From positions 372,001 to 436,000 of the forward strand of contig NZ_CP132359.1 in assembly GCF_030758975.1 (NCBI RefSeq): DNA of 64,000 nt, written 5' to 3'. Position 1 is the stretch's first letter; the number at the start of each line of letters is the position of its first letter. The position numbers and the translations under genes were made by a program. Source of the DNA: Bosea beijingensis (GTDB lineage Bacteria; Pseudomonadota; Alphaproteobacteria; Rhizobiales; Beijerinckiaceae). Below the pieces are notes generated by a model that worked only from the letters and a program-made list of their open reading frames with translations, was not told the DNA's origin and searched no databases. Shown in pieces: positions 8,952 through 18,739 of the stretch.

Positions 8952-10049
8952 ATGGGCTTCAAATGCGGAATCGTCGGCCTGCCGAATGTCGGCAAGTCGA
9001 CCCTCTTCAACGCGCTAACGCAGACGGCCGCAGCGCAGGCAGCGAACTATCCGTTCTGCACCATCGAGCCGAATGTCGGTGACGTCGCAGTGCCCGACGA
9101 GCGGCTGGAGAAGCTCGCGGCGATCGCAGGCTCCAAGGAGATCATCCCGACGCGGCTGACCTTTGTCGACATCGCCGGCCTGGTGCGCGGCGCCTCGCGC
9201 GGTGAAGGGCTCGGCAACCAGTTCCTCGCCAATATCCGCGAATGCGACGCCATCGCCCATGTCGTGCGCTGCTTCGAGGATGGCGACATCACGCACGTTG
9301 AAGGAAAGGTCTCGCCGGTCGACGATATCGAGACGATCGAGACCGAATTGATGCTCGCCGATCTCGACAGCCTCGAGAAGCGCGTGCTGCCGCTGGAGAA
9401 GAAGGCGAAGTCCGGCGACAAGGAGGCCAAGGAAGCGGTCGACCTGATGAACCGCTGCCTGACCCTGCTGCGCGATGGTAAGCCGGCCCGCCTCGTCCAG
9501 CTCTCGGCGGAGGAGCGCCGCCCCTTCGAGTTGCTCGGGCTGCTCTCGTCGAAGCCCGTGCTCTATGTCTGCAATGTCGAGGAAGCCAGCGCCGACAAGG
9601 GCAACAGCTTCTCCGAGCTGGTCAAGAAGCGTGCTGCCGAGGAAGGCGCCGTCGCCGTCGTCGTCTCCGCCAAGATCGAGAGCGAGATCGCCGTCCTCCC
9701 GGCCGAGGAGCAGACCGAGTATCTGGAGGCCGTCGGCCTCGACGAGCCCGGCCTGAATCGCGTAATCCGCGCCGGCTACGCCCTGCTCCATCTCGTCACC
9801 TATTTCACGGTCGGCCCGAAGGAGGCCCGTGCCTGGACGATCGAGAAGGGCACAAAGGGGCCGCAGGCCGCCGGCGTGATCCATACCGATTTCGAGAAGG
9901 GCTATATCCGCGCCGAGACCATCGCCTATGACGACTATATCGCCAACAAGGGCGAGGCCGGCGCGCGCGAGGCCGGCAAGTTCCGGCTCGAAGGCAAGGA
10001 ATATGTCGTCGCCGATGGCGACGTGCTGCATTTCCGCTTCGCGAACTGA
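8952..10049 (+). CDS. ychF: Redox-regulated ATPase YchF
   Basis: A 365-residue Obg-family P-loop protein. Walker A is GLPNVGKS (9-16). The usual NKxD specificity motif is replaced by NVEE, the YchF hallmark that allows ATP binding. An alpha-helical insert and a C-terminal TGS domain with DFEKGYIRAE complete the fold. The start ATG 8952 gives MGFKCGIVGLPN. YchF associates with ribosomes and modulates translation and stress responses. A MaoC-like gene begins 14 bp after its stop and may be co-transcribed. Confidence 0.96.
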   Translation: MGFKCGIVGLPNVGKSTLFNALTQTAAAQAANYPFCTIEPNVGDVAVPDERLEKLAAIAGSKEIIPTRLTFVDIAGLVRGASRGEGLGNQFLANIRECDAIAHVVRCFEDGDITHVEGKVSPVDDIETIETELMLADLDSLEKRVLPLEKKAKSGDKEAKEAVDLMNRCLTLLRDGKPARLVQLSAEERRPFELLGLLSSKPVLYVCNVEEASADKGNSFSELVKKRAAEEGAVAVVVSAKIESEIAVLPAEEQTEYLEAVGLDEPGLNRVIRAGYALLHLVTYFTVGPKEARAWTIEKGTKGPQAAGVIHTDFEKGYIRAETIAYDDYIANKGEAGAREAGKFRLEGKEYVVADGDVLHFRFAN

Positions 10050-10063
10050 AGAGCCTGCCGGCG

Positions 10064-11077
10064 ATGGCGTATTTCGAGGATTTCGTTCCGGGCCAGAGCG
10101 CACGCTCGCGCAGCCTCGACGTCTCGCAGGACGACATCGTCGCCTTCGCCTCGCGCTATGACGCGCAGGACTTCCATGTTGATCCCGAAGCCGCCAAGGC
10201 GAGCTTCGTCGGTCGTCTGATCGGCTCGGGCTGGCATAGCTGCTCCCTGCTGATGCGTCTGATGGCCGAGGATTTCCTGCTCGATGCCGCCAGCATGGGT
10301 GCGCCGGGCATCGACGAGGTGAAGTGGCTGCGCCCGCTCCTCCCCGATGACAGCGTCAGCGCCCGGCGCACGGTGCTGGAGAGCAAGGTCTCGCGCTCGC
10401 GCCCCGAGATGGGCCTCGTGCGCTTCAGGCTCGAGCTCCTGAACCAGCGCGACGAGCCGATCCTGGAACAGACCAACTGGATCATGTTCGGCCGCAGGGG
10501 CTCCGGCATCGGCACCCATCCGGCCGGCCCCTGGCTCGACCACGCACCGACCTATCGGCGCCCGACGGTCGAAAACCCGTTGGAAGCGCCCGCCGAGCCA
10601 CCGGGACCGACGCGCTTCTTCGAGGAGCTCTCGATCGGCGACAGCCACGAGCTCGGCAGCTTCGTTTTCACGCCCGCGGAGATCGTCGCCTTCGCCCGCA
10701 GCTTCGATCCGCAGCCCTTCCACATGGACGAGGCAGCGGCGCGCAACAGCTCCTTCGGCCGGCTCGCCGCCTCCGGCTGGCACACGGCCGCCGTCTGGAT
10801 GGCCTGCATGGTCCGGCATCGAAAGAGCCAGCTCGCGGCGGCGCCGGACCGCGTGGCGCGGCTCGGCCCCTCCCCCGGTTTCAGGAACCTGCGCTGGACG
10901 AAACCCGTCTTCGCCGGGGACCGGATCACCTATCGCTCCGAGGTCGGGGACAAGCGCGAAAGCGCCTCTCGCCCGCAATGGGGTCTGTTCTTCCACCGCA
11001 ACACCGGCACGAACCAACACGGCGAAGAGGTCTTCAGCTTCGACGGCTGCGTGTTCGTCGAGCGCAAACCGGCCTGA
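10064..11077 (+). CDS. Tandem MaoC-like (double hot-dog) dehydratase
   Basis: A 337-residue protein made of two similar MaoC-like hot-dog halves (about 1-160 and 175-337). Each half carries the hydratase-type signature: DAQDFHVDPEAAK with RLIGSGWHS in the first, and DPQPFHMDEAAARNSS with RLAASGWHT in the second. Such proteins hydrate or dehydrate acyl-CoA thioesters. Both halves keep the Asp and His of the (R)-hydratase motif, so either or both could be active. The gene was formed by duplication and fusion. The acyl-CoA substrate is unknown and there is no other fatty-acid gene nearby. It ends 2 bp from the end of the convergent GGDEF gene. Confidence 0.85.
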   Translation: MAYFEDFVPGQSARSRSLDVSQDDIVAFASRYDAQDFHVDPEAAKASFVGRLIGSGWHSCSLLMRLMAEDFLLDAASMGAPGIDEVKWLRPLLPDDSVSARRTVLESKVSRSRPEMGLVRFRLELLNQRDEPILEQTNWIMFGRRGSGIGTHPAGPWLDHAPTYRRPTVENPLEAPAEPPGPTRFFEELSIGDSHELGSFVFTPAEIVAFARSFDPQPFHMDEAAARNSSFGRLAASGWHTAAVWMACMVRHRKSQLAAAPDRVARLGPSPGFRNLRWTKPVFAGDRITYRSEVGDKRESASRPQWGLFFHRNTGTNQHGEEVFSFDGCVFVERKPA

Positions 11078-11079
11078 GC

Positions 11080-12381
11080 TCAGCCCGCCTTGAGGCCGGC
11101 CGCAGCGGGCAGATGCGCGGTCTCGATCCGGTCGCGGCCGTTGCGCTTGGCGGCATAGAGCGCCGCATCGGCATGGGCGTAGAGCGCGTCGCCATCGAGC
11201 GGGCCATGCCCGCAGCAAAGCCCGATCGACACCGTCGCGCCCTGGAGTTGCGCATCGACCGCGCGCCAGGGCGCCTGCGCCAATGCCTGCCGGATCGCCT
11301 CGGCGACCGCCGTCGCCTCGTCTGGCGTTACATCCGCGATCAACACGCCGAATTCCTCGCCGCCGAGCCGCGCGACCAGACGCGCCGCGCCGGTCGGCGG
11401 ACCGTCGATGATCTGCGCAATCAATCGCAGACAGGTATCCCCGGCGACATGGCCGAACTGGTCGTTGATCGCTTTGAAATGATCGACATCGACGATCAGC
11501 AGCGCAAGCGCCTGCGACCGCGCCGCCTCGCTGGCGAGGCACTCGATGAAGCGGCGGCGATTGGCAAGCCCGGTCAATCCGTCGGTCTGCGCCAGCTTCA
11601 CCAGTTCGGCATTGGCCTCGCGCAAGGCGTCCTGCGCACTCAGCAGCGCCGCCTGCTGGCGCTTTGCCGCCGTCGTGTCGGCATGGATGAAGCAGCTCAA
11701 GCCCTCCAGCGTGTGGCGGGCAACGACGCGCCGCCAGCGCTGGCCGGGCAGTTCGATCTCGAAGGGCGCCCCGTCATAGCGCAGACCGTTGAGGATGCTG
11801 GCCCGCAGGCCTGCAACCGCCGAGACGCCGCGCCAGCATTCGCTGACGATCTCGTCGAACTTCAGGCCGACGAGCAGCGTGTCGGCGGGAATGTCGTAGA
11901 GATCGCGGAAGGCGTCGTTCGTCGCGATGATCCTGTCCTCGCCGTCGAGGAGCATGGCGCCATCGGGAATGAAGCGCAGCGCCTCGAAGGCCGGCAGCAT
12001 CGCCTCGACCCCGGCGCGCCGCGGCGCTTCCAGCATCTGCCACATCCTGACCCGGCCGCCGCAGGGCGAGAGCAGCGAGTTCGCACGCAGTCGCCGGCCG
12101 TTATGCAGGAACTCGAAGGCCTGCGTCTGGTTCTCGTGGCGGGCCATGCCCTCGGCGATATAGCGATCCATGTCGTGCATCTCCTCCGGCGCGAGCCGGA
12201 GCGTGTAGAAGCGCCGGAGATTCTCGACATAAGGCTCGCCGGGATAGATCAGCCCGTCGTCCTCGGGGAAGAAATGCAGGAACGTGCGGTTCCACCCGAC
12301 GGCACGATGTTCCGCATCGTACTCGCAGACGCCGACCGACAGCACATCGAATGACTCGTGCAGGTAGCGCGAAACGATCAT
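11080..12381 (-). CDS. PAS-GGDEF diguanylate cyclase
   Basis: A 433-residue soluble protein with two PAS-like domains (about 8-115 and 130-240), a short helical linker and a C-terminal GGDEF domain (about 262-420). The active-site motif is GGEEF (340-344), so cyclase activity is likely. The RxxD product-inhibition site is absent from the expected place before it. It should make cyclic di-GMP in response to a signal sensed by a PAS domain; no heme or flavin ligands are evident. There is no partner gene; the next gene upstream is on another topic. Confidence 0.92.
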   Translation of the reverse strand: MIVSRYLHESFDVLSVGVCEYDAEHRAVGWNRTFLHFFPEDDGLIYPGEPYVENLRRFYTLRLAPEEMHDMDRYIAEGMARHENQTQAFEFLHNGRRLRANSLLSPCGGRVRMWQMLEAPRRAGVEAMLPAFEALRFIPDGAMLLDGEDRIIATNDAFRDLYDIPADTLLVGLKFDEIVSECWRGVSAVAGLRASILNGLRYDGAPFEIELPGQRWRRVVARHTLEGLSCFIHADTTAAKRQQAALLSAQDALREANAELVKLAQTDGLTGLANRRRFIECLASEAARSQALALLIVDVDHFKAINDQFGHVAGDTCLRLIAQIIDGPPTGAARLVARLGGEEFGVLIADVTPDEATAVAEAIRQALAQAPWRAVDAQLQGATVSIGLCCGHGPLDGDALYAHADAALYAAKRNGRDRIETAHLPAAAGLKAG

Positions 12382-12434
12382 GCGCTACCCTAAGGTGGCA
12401 GTGTTTAACGCCGCGTAAGGCCGATGCGATCAGA

Positions 12435-13079
12435 TCAACCGACTTTTCCGTAACCCGCGAATTTGGCGCCGACGCGCTCCATTTCGGCCGCATCGAGGAT
12501 GGCTGGCTCGAGCCCCGCCGCCAGAATGTCGAGATACTGCCCGGCGAGATTCTCAACCTCCGCGACGATGGTATGCGCGCCGCCAAGCGTCTGGCCGAGC
12601 GCGATCACGCCGTGATTGGCGAGCAGCACGGCCTTGCGACCGTCCAGCGCCGTTACCGCGTTCTCGGCGAGCTCGGGCGTGCCGAAGGTAGCATACTCGG
12701 CGCAGCGCACATCGGCGCCGCCGCAGAGCGCGATCATGTAGTGGAAGGCCGGAATGCCGCGCCGCGTGCAGGAAAGCGCCGTGGCCCGCGGCGAATGGGT
12801 ATGCACGATCGCCTGCGCATCCGGCCGCGCCTTGTAGATCGCGACATGGAAGGGCCATTCCGAGGACGGCTTGCGGCTGCCGCTCAAGACCGTGCCGTCC
12901 AGCCCGAGATGGATCAGGTCTTCCGGCTTCGTCTGTGCATAGGGCAGGCCCGAGGGCGTGATCAGCAGCCCGCCGCCGAACCGCGAGGAGACATTGCCCG
13001 ATTTCGACGGGCAGAACCCGGCCCGGTCGATCGCCTGCGCGACCGAAACGATCTCCTGCCGCAGCTCCTGCTCGGTCAT
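12435..13079 (-). CDS. Class II aldolase, probable 5-methylthioribulose-1-phosphate aldolase (Ald2-like)
   Basis: A 214-residue zinc aldolase that follows the fuculose-1-phosphate aldolase (FucA) pattern closely, including PSSEWPFH and the [11 protein letters not shown] stretch. Catalytic Glu74 and zinc ligands His93, His95 and His156 are all present. Its ATG overlaps the mtnA stop (ATGA, 13076-13079) in an operon with mtnP and apt. In the DHAP shunt known from Rhodospirillum rubrum and some E. coli, an Ald2 aldolase splits methylthioribulose-1-phosphate into DHAP and methylthioacetaldehyde. The alternative is MtnB dehydratase, which shares the fold. The close FucA resemblance and the absence of mtnC and mtnD nearby favour the aldolase. 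Confidence 0.8.
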   Translation of the reverse strand: MTEQELRQEIVSVAQAIDRAGFCPSKSGNVSSRFGGGLLITPSGLPYAQTKPEDLIHLGLDGTVLSGSRKPSSEWPFHVAIYKARPDAQAIVHTHSPRATALSCTRRGIPAFHYMIALCGGADVRCAEYATFGTPELAENAVTALDGRKAVLLANHGVIALGQTLGGAHTIVAEVENLAGQYLDILAAGLEPAILDAAEMERVGAKFAGYGKVG

Positions 13080-14185
13080 GTCCTGTCCCTGTTCGCCAGA
13101 TCGGGAAAGAGTTGTGCCAGCCCCTCGGCGCTGGCCGCGCAGACGCCGCGCTCGGTGATGAGCCCGGTGACGAGCCGTGCCGGCGTCACGTCGAAGGCCG
13201 GATTGGCCGCGCCACTGCCCGGCGCGACAACGCGGACCGACCGCACCTCGCCATCCTCGGCCAATCCCGAAAGATGCGTCACCTCTCGCGCCGCGCGCTC
13301 CTCGATCGGGATATCGGCGAGGCCGTCGCTTATGCTCCAGTCGATCGTCGGCGAGGGCAGCGCCACATAGAACGGCACCCCGTTGTCATGCGCTGCGAGC
13401 GCCTTGAGATAGGTCCCGATCTTGTTGGCGACGTCACCGCTCGCCGTCGTCCGGTCGGTGCCGACGATCGCCATGTCGACCTGCCCGTGCTGCATCAGGT
13501 GGCCGCCGGCATTGTCCGCGATCACCGTATGCGGCACGCCATGGGAGCCGAGTTCATAGGCCGTCAGCGCCGCGCCCTGGTTGCGAGGCCGGGTCTCGTC
13601 GACCCAGACATGAACGGGAATGCCGGCATCATGTGCGAAGTAGATCGGCGCCAGCGCCGTGCCCCAGTCGACCGTGGCGAGCCAGCCGGCATTGCAATGG
13701 GTGAGGATGTTGACCAGCGCGCCGGCTGGCTTGCGCGCTGCGATCCCGGCGATCAGCGGCAGGCCATGCTCGCCGATCGACCGACACAGGGCGACATCCT
13801 CGTCGCAGATCGCCGCAGCCTCCGCATAGGCAGCCTCAATGCGGGCCTCCGGCGAGAGCGGTGCAAGGGCGCCACGCATCCGCATGAGCGCCCAGTGCAG
13901 ATTGACGGCGGTGGGTCGCGTCGCGCCGAGCAGGGCGAATGCCGCTTCCAGAGCTTCGTCGGAGGCATCGGCCCGCATCGCCAGCGCCACGCCATAGGCG
14001 GCGGTTGCACCGATCAACGGCGCCCCGCGCACGACCATGCTGCGGATCGCATCAGCCGCCTGCTCGGCCGAGCCGAGCGCCACGGTCTCGAACCGGAACG
14101 GCAGCCGCGTCTGGTCGATCACGACGACGCGCCAGCCATCCTGCGCGAGCCAGATCGTCCGGTAAGGCTGGCCGTTGATCTTCAT
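13076..14185 (-). CDS. mtnA: S-methyl-5-thioribose-1-phosphate isomerase
   Basis: A 369-residue eIF2B-like isomerase that converts methylthioribose-1-phosphate to methylthioribulose-1-phosphate. The catalytic Cys164 lies in THCNAGWLA and the catalytic Asp244 in [17 protein letters not shown] near residue 53 is also conserved. The ATG follows GAGCGG and sits 6 bp after the apt stop, and its own stop overlaps the aldolase start. It is the middle step of the mtnP-mtnA-aldolase salvage route. Confidence 0.95.
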   Translation of the reverse strand: MKINGQPYRTIWLAQDGWRVVVIDQTRLPFRFETVALGSAEQAADAIRSMVVRGAPLIGATAAYGVALAMRADASDEALEAAFALLGATRPTAVNLHWALMRMRGALAPLSPEARIEAAYAEAAAICDEDVALCRSIGEHGLPLIAGIAARKPAGALVNILTHCNAGWLATVDWGTALAPIYFAHDAGIPVHVWVDETRPRNQGAALTAYELGSHGVPHTVIADNAGGHLMQHGQVDMAIVGTDRTTASGDVANKIGTYLKALAAHDNGVPFYVALPSPTIDWSISDGLADIPIEERAAREVTHLSGLAEDGEVRSVRVVAPGSGAANPAFDVTPARLVTGLITERGVCAASAEGLAQLFPDLANRDRT

Positions 14186-14191
14186 GGCCGC

Positions 14192-14791
14192 TCAATGCCC
14201 GCCGAACGAGACCAGCGTGCGCACCGGCACGCCGAGCCGCCGGATCTTGTCGCCGCCGCCGAGCTCCGGCAGGTCGACGATGAAGCAGGCCGCCACGACC
14301 TCGGCGCCCAACCCTGCGAGCAGATTGACCGCCGCCTCCGCCGTGCCGCCGGTAGCGATCAGGTCGTCGACGAGCAGGACGCGCTCGCCCGGCTGCACCG
14401 CGTCGCGATGGATCTCGATCTCGTCCGTGCCGTATTCGAGCGCATAGGTCGCACGCAGCGTCTCCAGCGGCAGCTTGCCCCTCTTGCGAACGGGAACGAA
14501 GCCGGCCGAGAGCTGATGCGCCACCGCCCCGCCCAGGATGAAGCCGCGCGCCTCGATCCCCGCGATCTTGGCGATCTTCAAGCCTGCGAAGGGCTGAACC
14601 AATTCGTCGACCGCCCGGCGGAAGGCCCGTGCATCGCCGAGCAGCGTGGTGATGTCGCGAAAGACGATACCGGGCCGGGGATAGTCGGGAATCGCGCGGA
14701 TGCTGTCGGCGAGGTTCATTGGCACCGTCTCGGGAGAACTGACGGAGGCCTTGGTCGGACGCCGGGCAGACTTCGTCAAGGGCGCCGTCAT
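14192..14791 (-). CDS. apt: Adenine phosphoribosyltransferase
   Basis: A 199-residue enzyme that joins adenine to PRPP to give AMP. The PRPP motif is [16 protein letters not shown], and the fold is the standard type I PRTase with [16 protein letters not shown] near the start. I place the start at 14791, where the ATG shares one base with the mtnP stop (TGATG) and AAGG lies upstream. This gives a 24-residue polar N-terminal extension; an ATG at 14719 would give a family-typical 175-residue protein with a weaker ribosome site. Sitting between mtnP and mtnA, it recycles the adenine released by MtnP. Confidence 0.92.
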   Translation of the reverse strand: MTAPLTKSARRPTKASVSSPETVPMNLADSIRAIPDYPRPGIVFRDITTLLGDARAFRRAVDELVQPFAGLKIAKIAGIEARGFILGGAVAHQLSAGFVPVRKRGKLPLETLRATYALEYGTDEIEIHRDAVQPGERVLLVDDLIATGGTAEAAVNLLAGLGAEVVAACFIVDLPELGGGDKIRRLGVPVRTLVSFGGH

Positions 14792-15669
14792 CACGCCGCC
14801 TTGAGCACGCGCCCGGCGACGGCATCGAGCTTCGCCAGCAGGGCCGGATCGCGGAAGGCCGGCGCGGTCACGATGGCGTTGTCGAGCGCGTTGTGGGAGC
14901 CGGCCGGGCACGGCTCGCGCTCGGCCGGAAAATCGGCGGCGAGCCGCGCCACGAGCTGACGGGCCTTGTGAGCGTTGTCATGCAGCACGGCGATGACCGA
15001 GGCGACGTCGACCGCACCGTGCAATTCGTGCCAGCAGTCGTAGTCGGTCACCATCGCGACGGTCGCATAGGTGATCTCGGCCTCGCGGGCGAGCTTGGCT
15101 TCCGGCATCGCGGTCATGCCGATCAGGTCGTAGCCGAGCCCGCGATAGGTCATGGATTCCGCATAGGTCGAGAATTGCGGCCCTTCCATCGTGACCAGCG
15201 TGCCGCCGCGCACGAAGGGCAATTCCTCGGCCTGCGCCGCCGCCGCGATCCGCGCCTGCAGGGCGGGACCGACCGGATGAGCGACGGAAACATGAGCGAC
15301 GCAGCCGCGGCCGAAGAAGGAGTTCTCGCGCCGGCTCGTCCGGTCGACGAACTGGTCGACCAGCACGAACAGGCCGGGATAGAACTCGGCCTTGTAGGAG
15401 CCGCAGGCCGAGAGCGAGACGAGATCGGTCACCCCCGCCCGCTTCATCACGTCGATATTGGCGCGGTAATTGATTTCCGACGGCGGGATCGAATGACCGC
15501 GGCCATGGCGCGGCAGGAAGACGATCTTCGTTTGGCCCATGCGTCCGATCCGCAATATGTCGGAGGGCTCGCCCCAAGGGCTTTCGATGCGCTCCTCGCG
15601 CAAGTCGGTCAGGCCCGGCAGATCGTAGATGCCCGATCCGCCGATGATTCCGAGAACGGCTTCGCTCAT
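14791..15669 (-). CDS. mtnP: S-methyl-5'-thioadenosine phosphorylase
   Basis: A 292-residue trimeric purine-nucleoside-phosphorylase-family enzyme that splits methylthioadenosine with phosphate into adenine and methylthioribose-1-phosphate. Motifs include [11 protein letters not shown] at the N-terminus, [26 protein letters not shown] and [12 protein letters not shown]. The ATG at 15669 is preceded by GAGGAA. It is the first gene of a four-gene operon (mtnP, apt, mtnA, aldolase) with overlaps or a 6-bp gap. A palindrome at 15731-15775 lies in its leader. Confidence 0.95.
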   Translation of the reverse strand: MSEAVLGIIGGSGIYDLPGLTDLREERIESPWGEPSDILRIGRMGQTKIVFLPRHGRGHSIPPSEINYRANIDVMKRAGVTDLVSLSACGSYKAEFYPGLFVLVDQFVDRTSRRENSFFGRGCVAHVSVAHPVGPALQARIAAAAQAEELPFVRGGTLVTMEGPQFSTYAESMTYRGLGYDLIGMTAMPEAKLAREAEITYATVAMVTDYDCWHELHGAVDVASVIAVLHDNAHKARQLVARLAADFPAEREPCPAGSHNALDNAIVTAPAFRDPALLAKLDAVAGRVLKAA

Positions 15670-15730
15670 GGTCGATTCCTCATTGCGGCGCGGAAAGGAC
15701 CACCTTTCGATGACGGTCGCAATACGACCC

Positions 15731-15775
15731 GGCGGGATGCCGTCATGCCTGAGCTTGCTCCAGGCATCTCCCGCC
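15731..15775. repeat. Nested palindrome, REP-like, upstream of mtnP
   Basis: An outer stem GGCGGGA (15731-15737)/TCCCGCC (15769-15775) encloses an inner hairpin ATGCCTGAGC (15745-15754)/GCTCCAGGCAT (15757-15767) with a TT loop. The core resembles the CATGCC..GAGCTTG..GGCAT palindromes scattered between genes in many alphaproteobacteria. It would also fold in the mtnP leader transcript, so a regulatory role cannot be excluded. Confidence 0.55.
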
Positions 15776-15810
15776 GAAGCAACCTCCCGGCGCCCCCTTA
15801 CGCGCAAAGA

Positions 15811-15836
15811 AAAAGGCCCCGTCGCCGGGGCCTTTT
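15811..15836 (-). terminator. Intrinsic terminator of the petABC operon
   Basis: An 11-bp stem, AAAAGGCCCCG (15811-15821) with CGGGGCCTTTT (15826-15836), closes a TCGC loop. The A-tract and T-tract make it symmetrical. It lies 22 bp beyond the cytochrome c1 stop on the minus strand. Confidence 0.85.
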
Positions 15837-15857
15837 CCAGAACTCCAATCACCCGCC

Positions 15858-16739
15858 TCAGTGAGCCGGCGAGCCGTCCGGCATGCGCGACCACACCTTC
15901 TTCTTGGTGTAGTAGAGCAGGAAGGCGAAGATCGTGAGGAACGCCATCACCTGCATGCCCATGCGCTTGCGCGCCTCGAGATGCGGTTCGGCCATCCAGA
16001 CCATGAAGGCAGCCACGTCGCGAGAATACTGGTCGACGGTTTCCGGCACCGGCGACTTGCCGTCAGCGCCCTTCGGGTACTCGACCTGTCCATCCGAAAT
16101 CGGCTTCGGCATCGCGATCAGGTTGCCGGGCATGTACTCGTTGTAGTTCTGCCCGGGCAGCAAGGCGGGGAAGCCGGCCGGCGGCTCCTTGTAGCCCACC
16201 ATCAGGGCGTGGATGTAGTCCGGCCCCTGCTCCTGGTACTGCGTGAAGATATCGAAGACGAAGGCCGGGAAGCCGCGAGTATAGGTGCGTGCCTTGGCCA
16301 GGACCGAGAAGTCCGGCGGGTAGGCGCCGCCCTGGGCCGCACGGGCCGCCTGCTCGTTCGGAAACGGCGACGGGAAACGATCGGCCGGGCGGCCGGGCCG
16401 CTCGAACATCTCGCCCTGCTCGTTCGGGCCGTCCTTGATCTGATAGGTCGCGGCGAGGGCTGCGACCTGCCCCGGCGTGAACTCGGGGCCACCGGGCTGC
16501 GACAGGTTGCGGAAGGAAACCAAGCTCGCGCCATGGCAGCTCGCGCAGACTTCCTTGTAGACCTTGAAGCCGCGCTGAAGCTGGGCCCGGTCGAACTTGC
16601 CGAATGGTCCCGAGAACGACCAGGTGAGAGCCGGCGGCTTCGGGCTGGCTTCGGCGGCCTGCGCCGCCGGCTGCACGAACGCCAGCGAGAGGCCGGCAGC
16701 GAGCCCGGTCAGGGCGAGACGAAACGATGTTCTGCTCAT
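15858..16739 (-). CDS. petC: Cytochrome c1 of the bc1 complex
   Basis: A 293-residue periplasmic, membrane-anchored c-type cytochrome. It has a Sec signal peptide (about 1-29), the heme site CASCH (65-69), a likely Met ligand in the NLIAMPKPISDG region and a C-terminal anchor (about 266-283) followed by a basic tail. It passes electrons from the Rieske protein to a soluble or membrane cytochrome c. It is last in the petABC operon, 7 bp after cytochrome b, and is followed by a strong terminator. It is separate from cytochrome b rather than fused as in some rhizobia. Confidence 0.96.
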   Translation of the reverse strand: MSRTSFRLALTGLAAGLSLAFVQPAAQAAEASPKPPALTWSFSGPFGKFDRAQLQRGFKVYKEVCASCHGASLVSFRNLSQPGGPEFTPGQVAALAATYQIKDGPNEQGEMFERPGRPADRFPSPFPNEQAARAAQGGAYPPDFSVLAKARTYTRGFPAFVFDIFTQYQEQGPDYIHALMVGYKEPPAGFPALLPGQNYNEYMPGNLIAMPKPISDGQVEYPKGADGKSPVPETVDQYSRDVAAFMVWMAEPHLEARKRMGMQVMAFLTIFAFLLYYTKKKVWSRMPDGSPAH

Positions 16740-16746
16740 GGTTCCG

Positions 16747-18024
16747 TCAGCCCTTGACGTTCGGTTCGGCAGCGGTCGCGACGCGCGCCGCCGAACCGCG
16801 ATCGGCGGAAGCGAGCACGGAATCGGCGATCGAGGTCGGCAGCGCATTCGAGCGTTCGAACAGCCCCACGATGAACAGCGCGACGAAGAAGCCGAAATAC
16901 AGCACGGTGAGGATGCGCGAGAGGGTCACATAGGGCTCATCGGCCGGCATAGCGCCGAGATAGCCGAGGCCGATGCAGATCAGGACGAATATCCAGAAGA
17001 GCTGGCGCCCGATCGGCCGATAGCTCATCGACTTGACCTTGGAGGTGTCAATCCAGGGCAGGAAGGCGAGGACCACGATCGCGCCGCCCATGGCGATGAC
17101 GCCACCGAGCTTGTCGGGGATGGCGCGCAGGATCGCATAGAACGGCAGGAAGTACCATTCCGGAACGATGTGGGCCGGCGTCGAGGCCGGGTTGGCGACG
17201 ATGTAGTTGTCGGCATGGCCCAGATAGTTCGGCTGGTAGAACACGAACCAGGCGAACAGGATCATGAACACGACCATGCCGAGGATGTCCTTGACGGTCG
17301 CGTAGGGCGTGAACGGCACGGTGTCCTTGGCGACGTTCTTCACCTCGACGCCGGTCGGGTTGTTCTGGCCCACGACATGCAGCGCCCAGATATGCAGCAC
17401 GACGACGCCGAAGATCATGAACGGCAGCAGGTAATGCAGCGAGAAGAAGCGGTTCAGCGTCGGGTTGTCGACCGAGTAGCCGCCCCACAGGAAGGTGACG
17501 ATCGTCTCGCCGATCACCGGCAGCGCGGAGAACAGATTGGTGATGACGGTCGCGCCCCAGAAGGACATCTGGCCCCAGGGCAGCACGTAGCCCATGAACG
17601 CCGTCGCCATCATCAGCAGGAAGATGACCACGCCGAGGATCCAGAGAACCTCGCGCGGCGCCTTGTAGGAGCCGTAATAAAGCCCTCGGAAGATATGCAT
17701 GTAGACGGCGACGAAGAACATCGAGGCGCCGTTGGAGTGCAGGTAGCGCAATAGCCAGCCGTAGTTCACGTCGCGCATGATGTGCTCGACCGAATTGAAG
17801 GCGAGCAGCGAGTTGGCCGTGTAGTGCATCGCCAGGATGACGCCGGTGATGATCTGCGCCACCAGCATGAACACGAGGATACCACCGAAGGTCCACAGGT
17901 AGTTCAGGTTGCGCGGCACCGGGTAGGAGACCGCCGAGTCATGGGCGAGCCGGATGATCGGCAGGCGTGCGTCGAGCCAGCGTTCGATGCCGGTCTTCGG
18001 GACGTAGGAACTGTGACCACTCAT
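16747..18024 (-). CDS. petB: Cytochrome b of the bc1 complex
   Basis: A 425-residue integral membrane protein with about eight transmembrane helices that carries two b hemes and the quinol-oxidising and quinone-reducing sites. The region [20 protein letters not shown] and the PEWY motif of the Qo site are present, as are His pairs in the helices around [13 protein letters not shown] and VVLHIWALH. The ATG at 18024 follows GAGG. It lies between Rieske (52-bp gap) and cytochrome c1 (7-bp gap) in one operon. Confidence 0.97.
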   Translation of the reverse strand: MSGHSSYVPKTGIERWLDARLPIIRLAHDSAVSYPVPRNLNYLWTFGGILVFMLVAQIITGVILAMHYTANSLLAFNSVEHIMRDVNYGWLLRYLHSNGASMFFVAVYMHIFRGLYYGSYKAPREVLWILGVVIFLLMMATAFMGYVLPWGQMSFWGATVITNLFSALPVIGETIVTFLWGGYSVDNPTLNRFFSLHYLLPFMIFGVVVLHIWALHVVGQNNPTGVEVKNVAKDTVPFTPYATVKDILGMVVFMILFAWFVFYQPNYLGHADNYIVANPASTPAHIVPEWYFLPFYAILRAIPDKLGGVIAMGGAIVVLAFLPWIDTSKVKSMSYRPIGRQLFWIFVLICIGLGYLGAMPADEPYVTLSRILTVLYFGFFVALFIVGLFERSNALPTSIADSVLASADRGSAARVATAAEPNVKG

Positions 18025-18076
18025 GAAGAATGCCTCAAGGCTGTCTCATCTTGGCGGGAAAGCGTCGAGCGCATGC

Positions 18077-18625
18077 TCAGCCGATCTTGATCTTGGTGTC
18101 GCCGTTGAAGGCGTAGGGCGGCACCGGCAGGTTGAGCGGCGCCGGGCCCTTGCGGATGCGGCCGGAGGAATCGTAGTGCGAGCCGTGGCAGGGGCAGAAC
18201 CAGCCGTCGAAATCGCCCTTCGATTCGCCCGGCGAGGTGCCCAGCGGAATGCAGCCGAGATGGGTGCAGTTGCCGAAGACGACGAGGATCTGCTCGTGCC
18301 CGGCCTTGGTGCGCTGGGCGTCGGTCTGCGGATCGCGGAGCGTCGCGACATCGACCGCCTTGGCCTCGTCGATCTCCTTCTTGGTGCGATGACGCACGAA
18401 AACCGGCTTGCCGCGCCAGAACAGCTTGATCGCCTGCCCCTCCGCGATGGGCGCGAGGTCGACATCGACCGGAGCGCCGGCCGCGACCGTCTGCGCGTCG
18501 GGCGCGAGCTGGCTGACCAGGGGGATGACGACGGCGCCGAGACCGACGGCGCCAAATGCGCCGGTCGCAAGCATCAGGAAATCGCGGCGGGTAGTTTCGG
18601 TCGATGTATCGGTCGCGTGCGCCAC
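18077..18625 (-). CDS. petA: Ubiquinol-cytochrome c reductase Rieske iron-sulfur subunit
   Basis: A 182-residue protein exported by the Tat system (twin-arginine motif RRDFLML near residue 13) and anchored by its N-terminal helix. The 2Fe-2S ligands are Cys120, His122, Cys144 and His147; Cys125 and Cys146 form the usual disulfide, giving CTHLGC and CPCHGSHYD boxes. The start is GTG at 18625, preceded by AAGAGGA. It is the first gene of petABC. A 190-bp gap separates it from the ABC exporter upstream and should hold the operon promoter. Confidence 0.97.
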   Translation of the reverse strand: MAHATDTSTETTRRDFLMLATGAFGAVGLGAVVIPLVSQLAPDAQTVAAGAPVDVDLAPIAEGQAIKLFWRGKPVFVRHRTKKEIDEAKAVDVATLRDPQTDAQRTKAGHEQILVVFGNCTHLGCIPLGTSPGESKGDFDGWFCPCHGSHYDSSGRIRKGPAPLNLPVPPYAFNGDTKIKIG

Positions 18626-18704
18626 GATCCAATCCTCTTACACGTCTTGCGAGCTGGAACAGCTCGAAATTATCGCCTCTCGCCCTCATAGGGGCGCGCC
18701 GCTG

Positions 18705-18721
18705 CCGCCGCAATGCGGCGG
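18705..18721. other. Hairpin between the ABC exporter and petA
   Basis: CCGCCGC (18705-18711) pairs perfectly with GCGGCGG (18715-18721) around AAT, about 95 bp beyond the exporter stop. No T-run follows on either strand, so a termination role is uncertain. Confidence 0.35.
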
Positions 18722-18739
18722 TGCGTCACCTTGGGCTCT

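Noticed and set aside
13112..14959. 615-residue plus-strand frame opposite mtnA and apt
   Set aside because: It is antisense to two enzymes with intact catalytic residues and has the usual Arg/Asp/His-rich shadow composition.
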